The notes below the pieces were generated by a model, which ran no database searches, was not told where the DNA came from, and was given only the letters and a program-made list of their open reading frames with translations. Shown here piece after piece: positions 7,200 through 14,346 of a stretch of DNA of 32,049 nt. Each line of letters starts with the position of its first letter. The stretch's first letter is position 1. The DNA is from an uncultured Eubacteriales bacterium (GTDB lineage: Bacteria > Bacillota > Clostridia > Oscillospirales > CAG-272). Where the stretch lies: contig UQXK01000017.1 of assembly GCA_900544985.1 (NCBI GenBank), positions 1 to 32,049 of the forward strand. The letters run 5' to 3'. A program made the position numbers and the translations under genes.

Positions 7200-8819
7200 T
7201 TACAAAAGTTCGTCTATCGCGTCATATTCTTCCGTTTCATTCTCGGAACATACAGGAAAGATGGAATTTATATCATAACGTTTTTGTAAAACATCGAATA
7301 TAAGCGTAGAAAGCACCGTTTTTCTCTCCGGAGCGGAAACAAAATTCGCCGCAAAATCCGAATCAAGATATATATAAAGCTTTCCGCCCTTGTCTACTGC
7401 GGTAGAGCCGACCATAAACGAGGCTATCGACGGGTCCGTCGCTTCAAGACGTTTTATTACATCGGCAAATCCGCGAAGTCCTACGCTCCTTGTAGCACCG
7501 CTTTTTTCCTCTTTCGCAGATGTGTCGGCATTTTCTTTGTTATCGGAAGTCGAAGATGATGTTTTAGAAGCGGAAGAAACTTCTTTTCTTGTCTCCTGAA
7601 CAGAAGCTGTCGTGTCTTTTACGGGAACATTTGTACCCGATAAATCGCCTTCATTTTTTGAAAACGTCTTTACGGCAATATTTCCCGAAATAACCGATTT
7701 CAATTTTTCTTCGAGAGATGAAACGCGGTTAAGTATCGCGGAAATATCGGTGTCGAGAGTTTCGTCGCACATTCTCACAATAGCCATTTCCGCAAAAAGC
7801 CTTGCGGAGGACGGCGTGCGCGTCATGTTCTCTTCCGCGGAACACATGATTTCAAGTACGCGCATTAGTCTCGGAACAGTAAATTTTTCCGCCGCGCGCG
7901 ACGTATATTTGTCATTTTTCATATTTCCGCGCGTGCTCGAATATATAAGCACATTTCTGAAAAATCCGATAAGTTCATGCCAGAAAACGGATATATCGCG
8001 CGATGTGGCGCTTATATCCGCTATATTTTCAAGAGAGAGCGACACATTTTTTTCCGCTATCGCAACCGCCATACCGCAAAGAAGCTCAGACGAGCTTGCT
8101 CCGAGAAGCTCTCCCGCGCTTTTTTCGGTTATTTTACCGCCCACGCCCGAGCAATATTCCAGCATATTAAGAGCGTCACGAAAAGCGCCTTGCGCAAGTC
8201 CCGCTATCAAATACAGCGCCGCGTCCTCGGCGTCTATTCCCTCTCCGTCGCAGACTGTGCGAAGTCTTTTTGCGATGACCTCCTCCGATACGCGGTGAAA
8301 ATCGAACCTCTGGCAGCGCGAAAGAACGGTGGCGGGAATTTTATTTATCTCCGTCGTGGCAAGTATGAATATCACATACTCCGGCGGTTCTTCAAGCGTT
8401 TTGAGCAGCGCATTGAATGCCGCCACCGACAGCATATGGACCTCGTCGATTATATATACTTTGTATTTAAGATCGGCGGGCGTGTATGCGACACCGTCGC
8501 GTATGTCTCTTACATTATCGACGCCGTTATTGCTCGCGGCGTCCATTTCAATAACATCCGTCGTTCTGCCTTCTTCTATCGCGATACAGGACGGACATTT
8601 ACCGCACGGGTTGCCGTTTACGGTATGTTCGCAGTTGACGGCTTTCGAAATGATCTTCGCACACGTCGTTTTTCCCGTTCCCCTCGGACCGCAAAATATG
8701 TACGCATGAGTTAATTTTCCGGAAGAAACTTCGCTTTTCAAAACAGAAGTTATATGATCCTGCCCCGAAACATCTTCGAATGTTTTAGGACGCCATTTCC
8801 TATACAAAGCCTGATGCAT
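7200..8819 (-). CDS. dnaX: DNA polymerase III subunits gamma/tau
   Basis: DnaX is the ATPase of the clamp loader that places the sliding clamp on DNA and organises the replisome. The product has 539 residues from the ATG at 8819, which has GGGAGGAG 5 bases upstream and gives the canonical start MHQALYRKWRPKTF. An apparent N-terminal extension through the SRP RNA is rejected. Visible motifs are Walker A GPRGTGKT (44-51), zinc ligands C63, C72, C75 and C78, Walker B with IDEVHM (124-129), and the sensor 1/SRC region (ATTEINKIP and LSRCQRFDF). After domain III comes a low-complexity Ser/Thr/Lys/Glu linker, then a C-terminal tau-like domain. It follows the SRP RNA gene, as in Bacillus. Confidence 0.97.
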   Translation of the reverse strand: MHQALYRKWRPKTFEDVSGQDHITSVLKSEVSSGKLTHAYIFCGPRGTGKTTCAKIISKAVNCEHTVNGNPCGKCPSCIAIEEGRTTDVIEMDAASNNGVDNVRDIRDGVAYTPADLKYKVYIIDEVHMLSVAAFNALLKTLEEPPEYVIFILATTEINKIPATVLSRCQRFDFHRVSEEVIAKRLRTVCDGEGIDAEDAALYLIAGLAQGAFRDALNMLEYCSGVGGKITEKSAGELLGASSSELLCGMAVAIAEKNVSLSLENIADISATSRDISVFWHELIGFFRNVLIYSSTRGNMKNDKYTSRAAEKFTVPRLMRVLEIMCSAEENMTRTPSSARLFAEMAIVRMCDETLDTDISAILNRVSSLEEKLKSVISGNIAVKTFSKNEGDLSGTNVPVKDTTASVQETRKEVSSASKTSSSTSDNKENADTSAKEEKSGATRSVGLRGFADVIKRLEATDPSIASFMVGSTAVDKGGKLYIYLDSDFAANFVSAPERKTVLSTLIFDVLQKRYDINSIFPVCSENETEEYDAIDELL

Positions 8820-8860
8820 AAAATCTCCTCCCGAAAATATAAATTCAGCGAGGTACAAAA

Positions 8861-9138
8861 TCAGACCATACACCGAAAATTTGAAATGAATACATACGCG
8901 CTGTACGCATTTCCCGCTCGGGACAGGCTGACCCACGGCACACAGACAAAATCGCTTAATGCTGCTTGGTTCCCCACCTGACATGGTTCACAACCGTCTG
9001 TTGCGCGGGACCCGTCTTTCATCACGGGAAGTGTGCGACGCCGGACCGTACATATGCACCCCGCATAATCGGAAATAACCCCTGCTAAGCGGATTGCAGG
9101 TACAGGGCACCGCTGGCTCCCCGGCCAGTATGGCCTGA
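8861..9138 (-). ncRNA. ffs: Signal recognition particle RNA, long (Bacillus-type)
   Basis: The minus strand carries the diagnostic SRP RNA segments in order: the 5' domain GCGGTGCCCTGTACCTGC followed by AATCCGCT, then the domain IV hairpin with GAACCATGTCAGG and the AAGCAGCATTAAG side that binds Ffh. The 5' GCCATAC pairs with GTATGG at the 3' end, closing the long helix, so the molecule is the roughly 270-base form with an Alu-like domain seen in Bacillus and Clostridia. Ends are taken from this closing helix and are approximate. It lies 41 bases before dnaX, the scr-dnaX arrangement of Bacillus. No terminator is visible between them. Confidence 0.95.
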
Positions 9139-9160
9139 TTTTATATCTCGCTTCTTGTAA

Positions 9161-9189
9161 ATTATAACACAACGTCTCTTTTTTTGCAA
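9161..9189 (-). promoter_or_regulatory. Sigma-A promoter of the SRP RNA gene
   Basis: On the minus strand TTGCAA (9189-9184) is separated by exactly 17 bases from a perfect TATAAT (9166-9161). It predicts a start near 9154, about 16 bases before the paired 5' end of the SRP RNA, which implies 5' trimming. Readthrough would also drive dnaX. Confidence 0.85.
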
Positions 9190-9248
9190 TAGAAAAATAA
9201 AGCTTAATAAAGTGAACTTTTCATTTATTTTTCCCGACAAGACAAAAT

Positions 9249-9283
9249 GCGCATATCATTTCGAAAAATGAGATGATATGCGC
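9249..9283 (-). terminator. Probable terminator after the deo operon
   Basis: A perfect 11-bp inverted repeat (GCGCATATCAT with ATGATATGCGC) lies 44 bases after the pdp stop codon. Outer GACAA/TTGTC arms could extend the stem. The U-tract on the minus strand is only ATTTTG, so efficiency is uncertain. The rest of 9190-9327 holds nothing else I can recognise. Confidence 0.6.
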
Positions 9284-9327
9284 TTATTATTGTCACAAAT
9301 TCACTTAAAAAAACAAATACAAGTTTA

Positions 9328-10614
9328 TCACCTGATAATTTTTGCGACGATATCGGATTTTTCAACCTCATTATCGGAATATTCGATAGACGATTCGAAA
9401 AATTCCTTTGCCGCGGCAAGCTTATCGTTGCAGGACGTATGGAATGTTGCGATAACATCGCCCTTTTCCACGTAGTCCCCCGTCTTTTTTGTAAGCATTA
9501 TACCGGCGGAAAGATCTATTATATCGTCTTTTTTCTTTCTTCCCGCGCCGAGCTCGCACGACGCGCGTCCTATCTTTTCGGCGTCCATATGAGAAATATA
9601 TCCGCTCTTTTTCGCGAAAATATCTTCTTTTATCGGGGCTACAACAAAATCATCTTTCAAAATTCCGCCCTGAGCGGTGACCCATTCACAAAATTTACTG
9701 TAAGCTTTTCCGCTGTCAAGAGCATTTTCGGCACTTGCACGTGCGGATTCAATATCGGTTTCGAATATCATAGATATAAGTTCCGACGAAAGGCAAAGAA
9801 CGATCTCGCGAAGATCAGGGATATCGGCTCCTTTAAGAAGCGATATCGCCTCTCTCACTTCAAGCGAATTGCCGACGGCATATCCGAGCGGGACGTCCAT
9901 ATCGCTTATGACCGCCGCAATATTTCTGCCGCAGCGCTTTCCTATCTCCACCATTTTTTCCGCCAATATGACGGCGTCGTTTTCATTCTTCATAAAAGCG
10001 CCGCTGCCGTACTTTACATCAAGGACGATATTCTTCGCTCCCGCGGCGATTTTCTTGCTCATGACGCTCGAAACGATAAGCGGTATGGAATCTACCGTGT
10101 CAGTTACATCGCGCAGTGCGTAAAGTTTTTTGTCGGCAGGAGCGAGATTTCCCGTCTGCCCTATAACGGCGATACCTACGCGTTCCGACTGGGATAAAAA
10201 TTCTTCTTCCGAAAGAGATGTTTTGTATCCTTCTATCGATTCGAGCTTGTCGACGGTCCCGCCGGTGTGCCCGAGTCCCCTGCCCGACATCTTCGCAAAA
10301 ACTCCGCCGCAGGCGGCAACTATCGGTCCGACGATAAGAGATGTTTTATCCCCGACGCCGCCCGTACTGTGCTTGTCTGCGGAAAGATTTCCGAAACGGG
10401 AAAGGTCGAGCATATCTCCCGAACGAGCCATAGAATCCGTAAGCGCCGATATTTCGGAGTCGTCCATGCCCTTGAATATCACAGCCATAAGAAAAGCTGA
10501 CATCTGATAATCGGGAATATCCCCGCGCGTAAAAGCATTTACCATATATTCTGTTTCTTCACGCGAAAGCGCCGCGCCATCGCGCTTTTTTCGTATAAGA
10601 GAAAGCATATCCAT
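9328..10614 (-). CDS. pdp: Pyrimidine-nucleoside phosphorylase (thymidine phosphorylase family)
   Basis: The enzyme splits uridine, thymidine or deoxyuridine with phosphate to give the base and (deoxy)ribose-1-phosphate. The 428-residue length fits the family. Visible are the phosphate and sugar site KHSTGGVGDK (81-90), the family signature SGRGLGHTGGTVDKLES (110-126), and the RDVTDTVDSIPLI and GSGAFMK segments (the latter in VKYGSGAFMK) of the catalytic alpha/beta domain. The start ATG has GAGGTG 5 bases upstream, overlapping the cdd stop. It is the last gene of the deo operon. Whether it is a broad pyrimidine enzyme (pdp) or thymidine-specific (deoA) cannot be read directly; Firmicutes usually have the broad form. 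Confidence 0.95.
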   Translation of the reverse strand: MDMLSLIRKKRDGAALSREETEYMVNAFTRGDIPDYQMSAFLMAVIFKGMDDSEISALTDSMARSGDMLDLSRFGNLSADKHSTGGVGDKTSLIVGPIVAACGGVFAKMSGRGLGHTGGTVDKLESIEGYKTSLSEEEFLSQSERVGIAVIGQTGNLAPADKKLYALRDVTDTVDSIPLIVSSVMSKKIAAGAKNIVLDVKYGSGAFMKNENDAVILAEKMVEIGKRCGRNIAAVISDMDVPLGYAVGNSLEVREAISLLKGADIPDLREIVLCLSSELISMIFETDIESARASAENALDSGKAYSKFCEWVTAQGGILKDDFVVAPIKEDIFAKKSGYISHMDAEKIGRASCELGAGRKKKDDIIDLSAGIMLTKKTGDYVEKGDVIATFHTSCNDKLAAAKEFFESSIEYSDNEVEKSDIVAKIIR

Positions 10615-10623
10615 AAAATCACC

Positions 10624-11028
10624 TCATTTTAGTTTGTCACCTGAAAAACCTTTGAATAAAAGCTCCGAAAGCTTGTAAGATGTAACCTTTTCACCGTCAT
10701 AGAGAATGACTCTGAAATCCTCGTCCGCAAATTCCGAAAGCGCCTGACGGCACACTCCGCATGGAGGAAACTCGCCTTCGATATTTCCGTTTTTCCCTCC
10801 TACAACGGCTATCGCTTCAAAATCGCGCTCTCCGTTCGAAACTGCGGAAAACAGCGCCGTTCTCTCCGCACAGCACGTCACGGAATATGAAGCGTTCTCT
10901 ATATTGCACCCTGTATACACGCTTTTGTCACGGCACAAAAGAGCGGCGCCCACAAAATAATGTGAATACGGCGCATATGCTCGTTCCATAGCCTTTTTTG
11001 CCATATCTACAAGTTCTTTGTCTGTCAT
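10624..11028 (-). CDS. cdd: Cytidine deaminase
   Basis: It converts cytidine and deoxycytidine to uridine and deoxyuridine, feeding the phosphorylase encoded next. The 134-residue length and three-cysteine zinc site mark the homotetrameric Gram-positive form: C53 with the catalytic E55 in CCAERTA, then C90 and C93 in PPCGVCRQ. The substrate-binding NIENASY lies at 42-48. The ribosome site GGGAGG overlaps the end of deoB, 3 bases upstream of the ATG's gene boundary, and pdp starts 9 bases after the stop, so translation is probably coupled along the operon. Confidence 0.97.
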   Translation of the reverse strand: MTDKELVDMAKKAMERAYAPYSHYFVGAALLCRDKSVYTGCNIENASYSVTCCAERTALFSAVSNGERDFEAIAVVGGKNGNIEGEFPPCGVCRQALSEFADEDFRVILYDGEKVTSYKLSELLFKGFSGDKLK

Positions 11029-11031
11029 AAC

Positions 11032-12195
11032 TTACCTCCCGAGAGAAGAAAGAAAGCTTTTTCCGGCGATTTTCCCTTTTACGCCGAAAAATTCCTCTAT
11101 CGTTGCCGCAATATCGGAAAAAGACTCCCTTTCTCCGATAGAAACAGAAGGAATATTTTTGCCGTAAACAAGAAGCGGCGTATATTCCCTTGTATGATCA
11201 GTGCTTACATCGCCCGGATCGCATCCGTGATCAGCAGTTATTATCATAAGGTCGTCATCACACAGAAAAGATATAAAATCCATTATGTCTTTGTCGAACT
11301 CGGAAAGCGCCGCGGCGTATCCGTCAACATCGTTTCTGTGACCGTATTTCATGTCGAAATCGACGAGATTTATAAAGCAAAGACCGCAAAAATCCTCTTT
11401 CACGCATTCAAAAGATGCAGCCATACATTCCTTGTTGCCGTGAGAATGAACAGCGCGCGTTATCCCGCGACCGGAGAAGATATCGCTTATCTTCCCCACC
11501 GCTATAACGTCGTACCCGTTTTCCGAAAGCTCGTCGAGCATTGTCACCCCATGCGGCGGAAGAGAAAAATCGCGTCTGTTCGCCGTTCGTTCGAAGGAGC
11601 CTATATTCCCCTTGAACGGTCTTGCGATAACTCTTGCAACGGCGTCCTTGCCGACAAGAATTTCCCGCGCCGCCTCGCAATATTTATAAAGCGTTTCGGT
11701 GGGAACTATGTCTTCATGCGCCGCTATCTGAAAAACGCTGTCAGCCGATGTATAAACTATAAGCGCGCCCGTTTCAAGATGTTCTTTTCCGTAATCCTTT
11801 ATAACTTCCGTTCCGGAATAAGGCTTGTTGCAAATCACTTTTCGCCCCGTCGCCTTTTCAAAAGCGGATATTATATAATCGGGAAAACCGTCGGGATAAA
11901 CGGGAAACGGATTTTCGGATATTAATCCCGCCATCTCATAATGACCTATCGTGGTGTCCTTGCCGTTCGAAATCTCGGCGCATTTTCCGAAAGAAGCAAG
12001 AGGCTCTTTTACTTTCCCGAGATACGAAAGCCCGTCTATATTTCCAAGCCCCAATTTTATAAGGTTGGGAATGTGAAATTTGTCCGATTTTGATATGCTT
12101 CTCATCGTATCGGCGCCGACATCTCCGAATTTTTCGGCGTCTGGAAGCGCGCCGATTCCGACGCTGTCAAGCACAAAAAGAAATACGCGTTTCAT
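11032..12195 (-). CDS. deoB: Phosphopentomutase
   Basis: DeoB interconverts (deoxy)ribose-1-phosphate and (deoxy)ribose-5-phosphate, linking the phosphorylases to DeoC and the pentose pathway. I place the start at 12195, where GGAG lies 7 bases upstream and the product opens MKRVFLFVLDSVGIGALPDA; an ATG 12 codons earlier overlaps deoD and lacks support. The product has 387 residues, normal for the family. Metal-binding and catalytic features of the alkaline-phosphatase superfamily are present: D10, the KDTTIGHYE stretch near residues 79-87 that holds the phosphorylated Thr, NLVDFDMKYGHRND, ITADHGCDP and DHTREYTP. It starts 4 bases after the deoD stop. Confidence 0.97.
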   Translation of the reverse strand: MKRVFLFVLDSVGIGALPDAEKFGDVGADTMRSISKSDKFHIPNLIKLGLGNIDGLSYLGKVKEPLASFGKCAEISNGKDTTIGHYEMAGLISENPFPVYPDGFPDYIISAFEKATGRKVICNKPYSGTEVIKDYGKEHLETGALIVYTSADSVFQIAAHEDIVPTETLYKYCEAAREILVGKDAVARVIARPFKGNIGSFERTANRRDFSLPPHGVTMLDELSENGYDVIAVGKISDIFSGRGITRAVHSHGNKECMAASFECVKEDFCGLCFINLVDFDMKYGHRNDVDGYAAALSEFDKDIMDFISFLCDDDLMIITADHGCDPGDVSTDHTREYTPLLVYGKNIPSVSIGERESFSDIAATIEEFFGVKGKIAGKSFLSSLGR

Positions 12196-12199
12196 ATTA

Positions 12200-12934
12200 T
12201 TACTCCAAACTATCGCAAACGGCGGTTTCAAGCGCCGCCTTTATCATCATGGAAAATCCGCGCTCGCGCTCTTCCGTCGAAAGCTCCTCGCCCGTCACAA
12301 TGCTGTTCGATACGGTACACATCGTAAGAGCGCGTTTTCCCGCTCTTGCCGCCGTCATATAGAGCGCCGCCGCTTCCATTTCGACAGCCATTATGCCCAT
12401 CTTCATCCATTTTGAAAGCGTTTCTCTGTCGTCGTCATAATACGTATCAGCAGAGAGAATATTTCCGACATGGCATACAGCGCCGAGCTTTTTTGCATTT
12501 TCGACAGCGCATGAAAGAAGAGAGAAATCCGCCGCGGGAGCAAACGTTCCGGGGAGCGAATATTGCTTTTCAAATGCGCTGTTGGTAGACGCGCACATAC
12601 CGAACACAAGGTCGCGAACGTGGATATTTTCGTTCATCGCCCCTGCGGTTCCTATGCGTATTATATTTTCCACGCCGAAAAAGTTATATAACTCATAAGC
12701 ATAAAGTCCCATCGACGGCATTCCCATGCCGCTTGCCATAACGCTTACACGCTTTCCGTTATATGTTCCCGTATATCCTTTTACTCCACGGACATCGTTT
12801 ATAAGAACCGCATTTTCAAGAAAGTTTTTCGCTATAAATTCAGAGCGTTTCGGGTCACCCGGCATAAGGACGGTCTTTGCAAAATCTTCGGGACATGCCG
12901 CAATATGCGGCGTGGGATATTTTTTGTCGCTCAT
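12200..12934 (-). CDS. deoD: Purine nucleoside phosphorylase, DeoD type
   Basis: The hexameric DeoD enzymes split purine (deoxy)nucleosides with phosphate. The 244-residue product has MPGDPKRS (24-31), the phosphate loop near GTAGA (95-99), GMGMPS (69-74), and VEMEAAALY (184-192), whose Met and Glu contact the ribose. The region that normally carries the purine-protonating Asp (D204 in E. coli, in TVSDH) reads TVSNS here, so the position is N210; the partner Arg is present at R223, with the same 13-residue spacing. A GGAGG site lies about 10 bases before the ATG, inside the end of deoC. The Asn may change purine preference or rate. Confidence 0.95.
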   Translation of the reverse strand: MSDKKYPTPHIAACPEDFAKTVLMPGDPKRSEFIAKNFLENAVLINDVRGVKGYTGTYNGKRVSVMASGMGMPSMGLYAYELYNFFGVENIIRIGTAGAMNENIHVRDLVFGMCASTNSAFEKQYSLPGTFAPAADFSLLSCAVENAKKLGAVCHVGNILSADTYYDDDRETLSKWMKMGIMAVEMEAAALYMTAARAGKRALTMCTVSNSIVTGEELSTEERERGFSMMIKAALETAVCDSLE

Positions 12935-12936
12935 CT

Positions 12937-13605
12937 TTATTTTTCCTCCATATTTTTTACCGCTTTTACGATTCGGCTCGTGCCGAGGCGCGAAGCCCCC
13001 AGAGCGAGAAAATCCTCTGCATCGTCTATCGTGGCTATTCCGCCTGCGGCTTTTATTTTTTTGCCGTTTTTGATATTAGCCGCAAAAAGCGCTACGTCTT
13101 CCTTTGTCGCTCCCGCCGTAGAAAATCCCGTCGATGTTTTTATAAAATCGGCGTCGGACGCTGAAATTATCTCGCACATCTTCACTTTTTCTTCATCGGA
13201 AAGAAGACACGTCTCTATTATCACTTTTAAAAGCTTGCCGCAGCACGCTTTTTTTACTTCGTTTATTTCAAAAAGCACGTCATCGTATCTTTTTTCGCGG
13301 AGCGCGCCGATGTTTATTACCATGTCTATTTCATCGGCACCGTTTTCGACGGCGTCGGAAGCTTCAAAGCATTTTGATTTTGTGGTGCTATATCCGTTGG
13401 GAAACCCTATTACCGTGCATATTTTTACTTTTCCCGCGGCATATTCGGAAGCTTTCTTTACAAAAGAAGGCGGTATGCATACGGACGCCGTGGAATATTT
13501 TATGCCGTCGTCGATTATTTTCTTTATCTCCTCCCATGTTGCGGCGGGAGAAAGAAGCGTGTGATCTGTTTTTGAAAGTATGTTTCTTATTTCTTCGCTG
13601 TACAT
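12937..13605 (-). CDS. deoC: Deoxyribose-phosphate aldolase
   Basis: DeoC cleaves 2-deoxyribose-5-phosphate to acetaldehyde and glyceraldehyde-3-phosphate, the exit of the pathway into glycolysis. The 222-residue TIM barrel has the Schiff-base lysine K156 in FIKTSTGF, the proton-relay K185 in IKAAGG, and D94 in EIDMVINIG. SKTDHTLL near the N-terminus is the usual family opening. AGAGGG lies 8 bases before the ATG. It is the first gene of the operon, 53 bases after the predicted -10 box, and its stop is 2 bases from the deoD start. Confidence 0.98.
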   Translation of the reverse strand: MYSEEIRNILSKTDHTLLSPAATWEEIKKIIDDGIKYSTASVCIPPSFVKKASEYAAGKVKICTVIGFPNGYSTTKSKCFEASDAVENGADEIDMVINIGALREKRYDDVLFEINEVKKACCGKLLKVIIETCLLSDEEKVKMCEIISASDADFIKTSTGFSTAGATKEDVALFAANIKNGKKIKAAGGIATIDDAEDFLALGASRLGTSRIVKAVKNMEEK

Positions 13606-13658
13606 TTTTTATTCCCTCTTTATATTATTTTTAATTTATTTAGTATAGTTATATACAT

Positions 13659-13686
13659 ATTGTACCATTTTTTTGCGTTCTGTCAA
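13659..13686 (-). promoter_or_regulatory. Promoter of the deoC-deoD-deoB-cdd-pdp operon
   Basis: On the minus strand a perfect TTGACA (13686-13681) is followed after 16 bases by TACAAT (13664-13659), which has the extended -10 element TGG in front. It is the only strong promoter before deoC. No clear DeoR-type operator is recognised; the A/T-rich stretch 13606-13658 is the untranslated leader. Confidence 0.85.
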
Positions 13687-13702
13687 CAAAAACTCCCACA
13701 TA

Positions 13703-13731
13703 TTGATTTCAAAAATATTTTGTGATAAAAT
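13703..13731 (+). promoter_or_regulatory. Promoter of the GNAT gene
   Basis: TTGATT (13703-13708), 17 bases, TAAAAT (13726-13731), about 35 bases before the GNAT start codon. Its -35 box lies only 16 bases from the -35 box of the divergent deo promoter. Confidence 0.6.
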
Positions 13732-13765
13732 TTCTGATATACTTTATTTTTCGAAAGGCAGATAC

Positions 13766-14230
13766 ATGAATATAAGAAAAGCGAAAAAAGAAGATATTCC
13801 GCAAATAGAAAAGCTTCTTTATGAAGTACAAAAAGTACATTCAGATAAAAGACCGGATCTTTTCAAACCCGGCACGAAAAAATACACGGCAGACGAGCTT
13901 TCGGAAATACTCGACGACATCGCGCGCCCTATATTCGTATACGTAAAAGACGAAACCGTAGCGGGATACGCATTTTGTATCGTATCGGAAAAAGAGAGCG
14001 CCTCCATGCAAAAAATAAAAACGCTATATATAGACGACCTTTGCACCGACAGTGCGTCAAGAGGAGAAGGTATCGGAACCGCGCTTCTCGACTTTGTAAC
14101 GGAATACGCAAGAAATATCTCCTGCTATAATATAACGCTCAACGTTTGGGAATGCAATTCATCTGCGATGGCGTTTTACGGGCATTACGGTATGAAAACG
14201 CAAAAAATCGGCATGGAAAAGATACTTTAA
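13766..14230 (+). CDS. GNAT-family N-acetyltransferase
   Basis: The 154-residue product has the GNAT fold: an N-terminal beta-alpha unit (MNIRKAKKEDIPQIEKLL), a central strand KIKTLYIDDLCTD, the acetyl-CoA loop RGEGIGTALLDFV (about residues 98-110) and the NITLNVWECNSSAMAFY strand-helix with the usual late Tyr/Phe. I choose the ATG at 13766 because AAAGG lies 7 bases upstream and the conserved fold begins there; an upstream ATG at 13673 would cross the promoter. The acceptor substrate cannot be read from the sequence. It is divergent from the deo operon and precedes a regulator gene by 116 bases. Confidence 0.9.
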   Translation: MNIRKAKKEDIPQIEKLLYEVQKVHSDKRPDLFKPGTKKYTADELSEILDDIARPIFVYVKDETVAGYAFCIVSEKESASMQKIKTLYIDDLCTDSASRGEGIGTALLDFVTEYARNISCYNITLNVWECNSSAMAFYGHYGMKTQKIGMEKIL

Positions 14231-14247
14231 GACCCGAAAAAGCTAAA

Positions 14248-14314
14248 ATGTTACATTCGGTTGCGAAATTGAAACATCAAAATGGTGGTGTTCCCGGAAA
14301 CTATACAGTATAAT
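14248..14314 (+). promoter_or_regulatory. Inverted repeat and -10 box before the XRE-membrane gene
   Basis: An imperfect inverted repeat (ATGTTACATTCG at 14248-14259 against CGAAATTGAAACAT at 14264-14277) lies upstream of a perfect TATAAT (14309-14314). No good -35 box is seen at 16-18 bases, so the promoter may need an activator. The repeat could be an operator; it lacks a U-tract, so it is not a standard terminator for the GNAT gene. Confidence 0.4.
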
Positions 14315-14346
14315 AAAGGCATAAAAACAAAAGGAGAATACAAGCT

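Noticed and set aside
7977..8714. 245-residue open frame antisense to dnaX
   Set aside because: Shadow frame over conserved ATPase motifs on the other strand.
8820..8984. N-terminal extension of DnaX
   Set aside because: It overlaps the 3' part of the SRP RNA, lacks family similarity, and the ATG at 8819 has an excellent ribosome site.
8861..9172. 103-residue open frame over the SRP RNA
   Set aside because: The sequence is explained fully by conserved SRP RNA elements; the frame is incidental.
12196..12231. DeoB start 12 codons upstream
   Set aside because: It overlaps the deoD end; the ATG at 12195 has GGAG at good spacing and begins the conserved sequence.
13673..13765. Longer start for the GNAT protein
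   Set aside because: It begins inside the divergent promoter region, and the fold and ribosome site support 13766.
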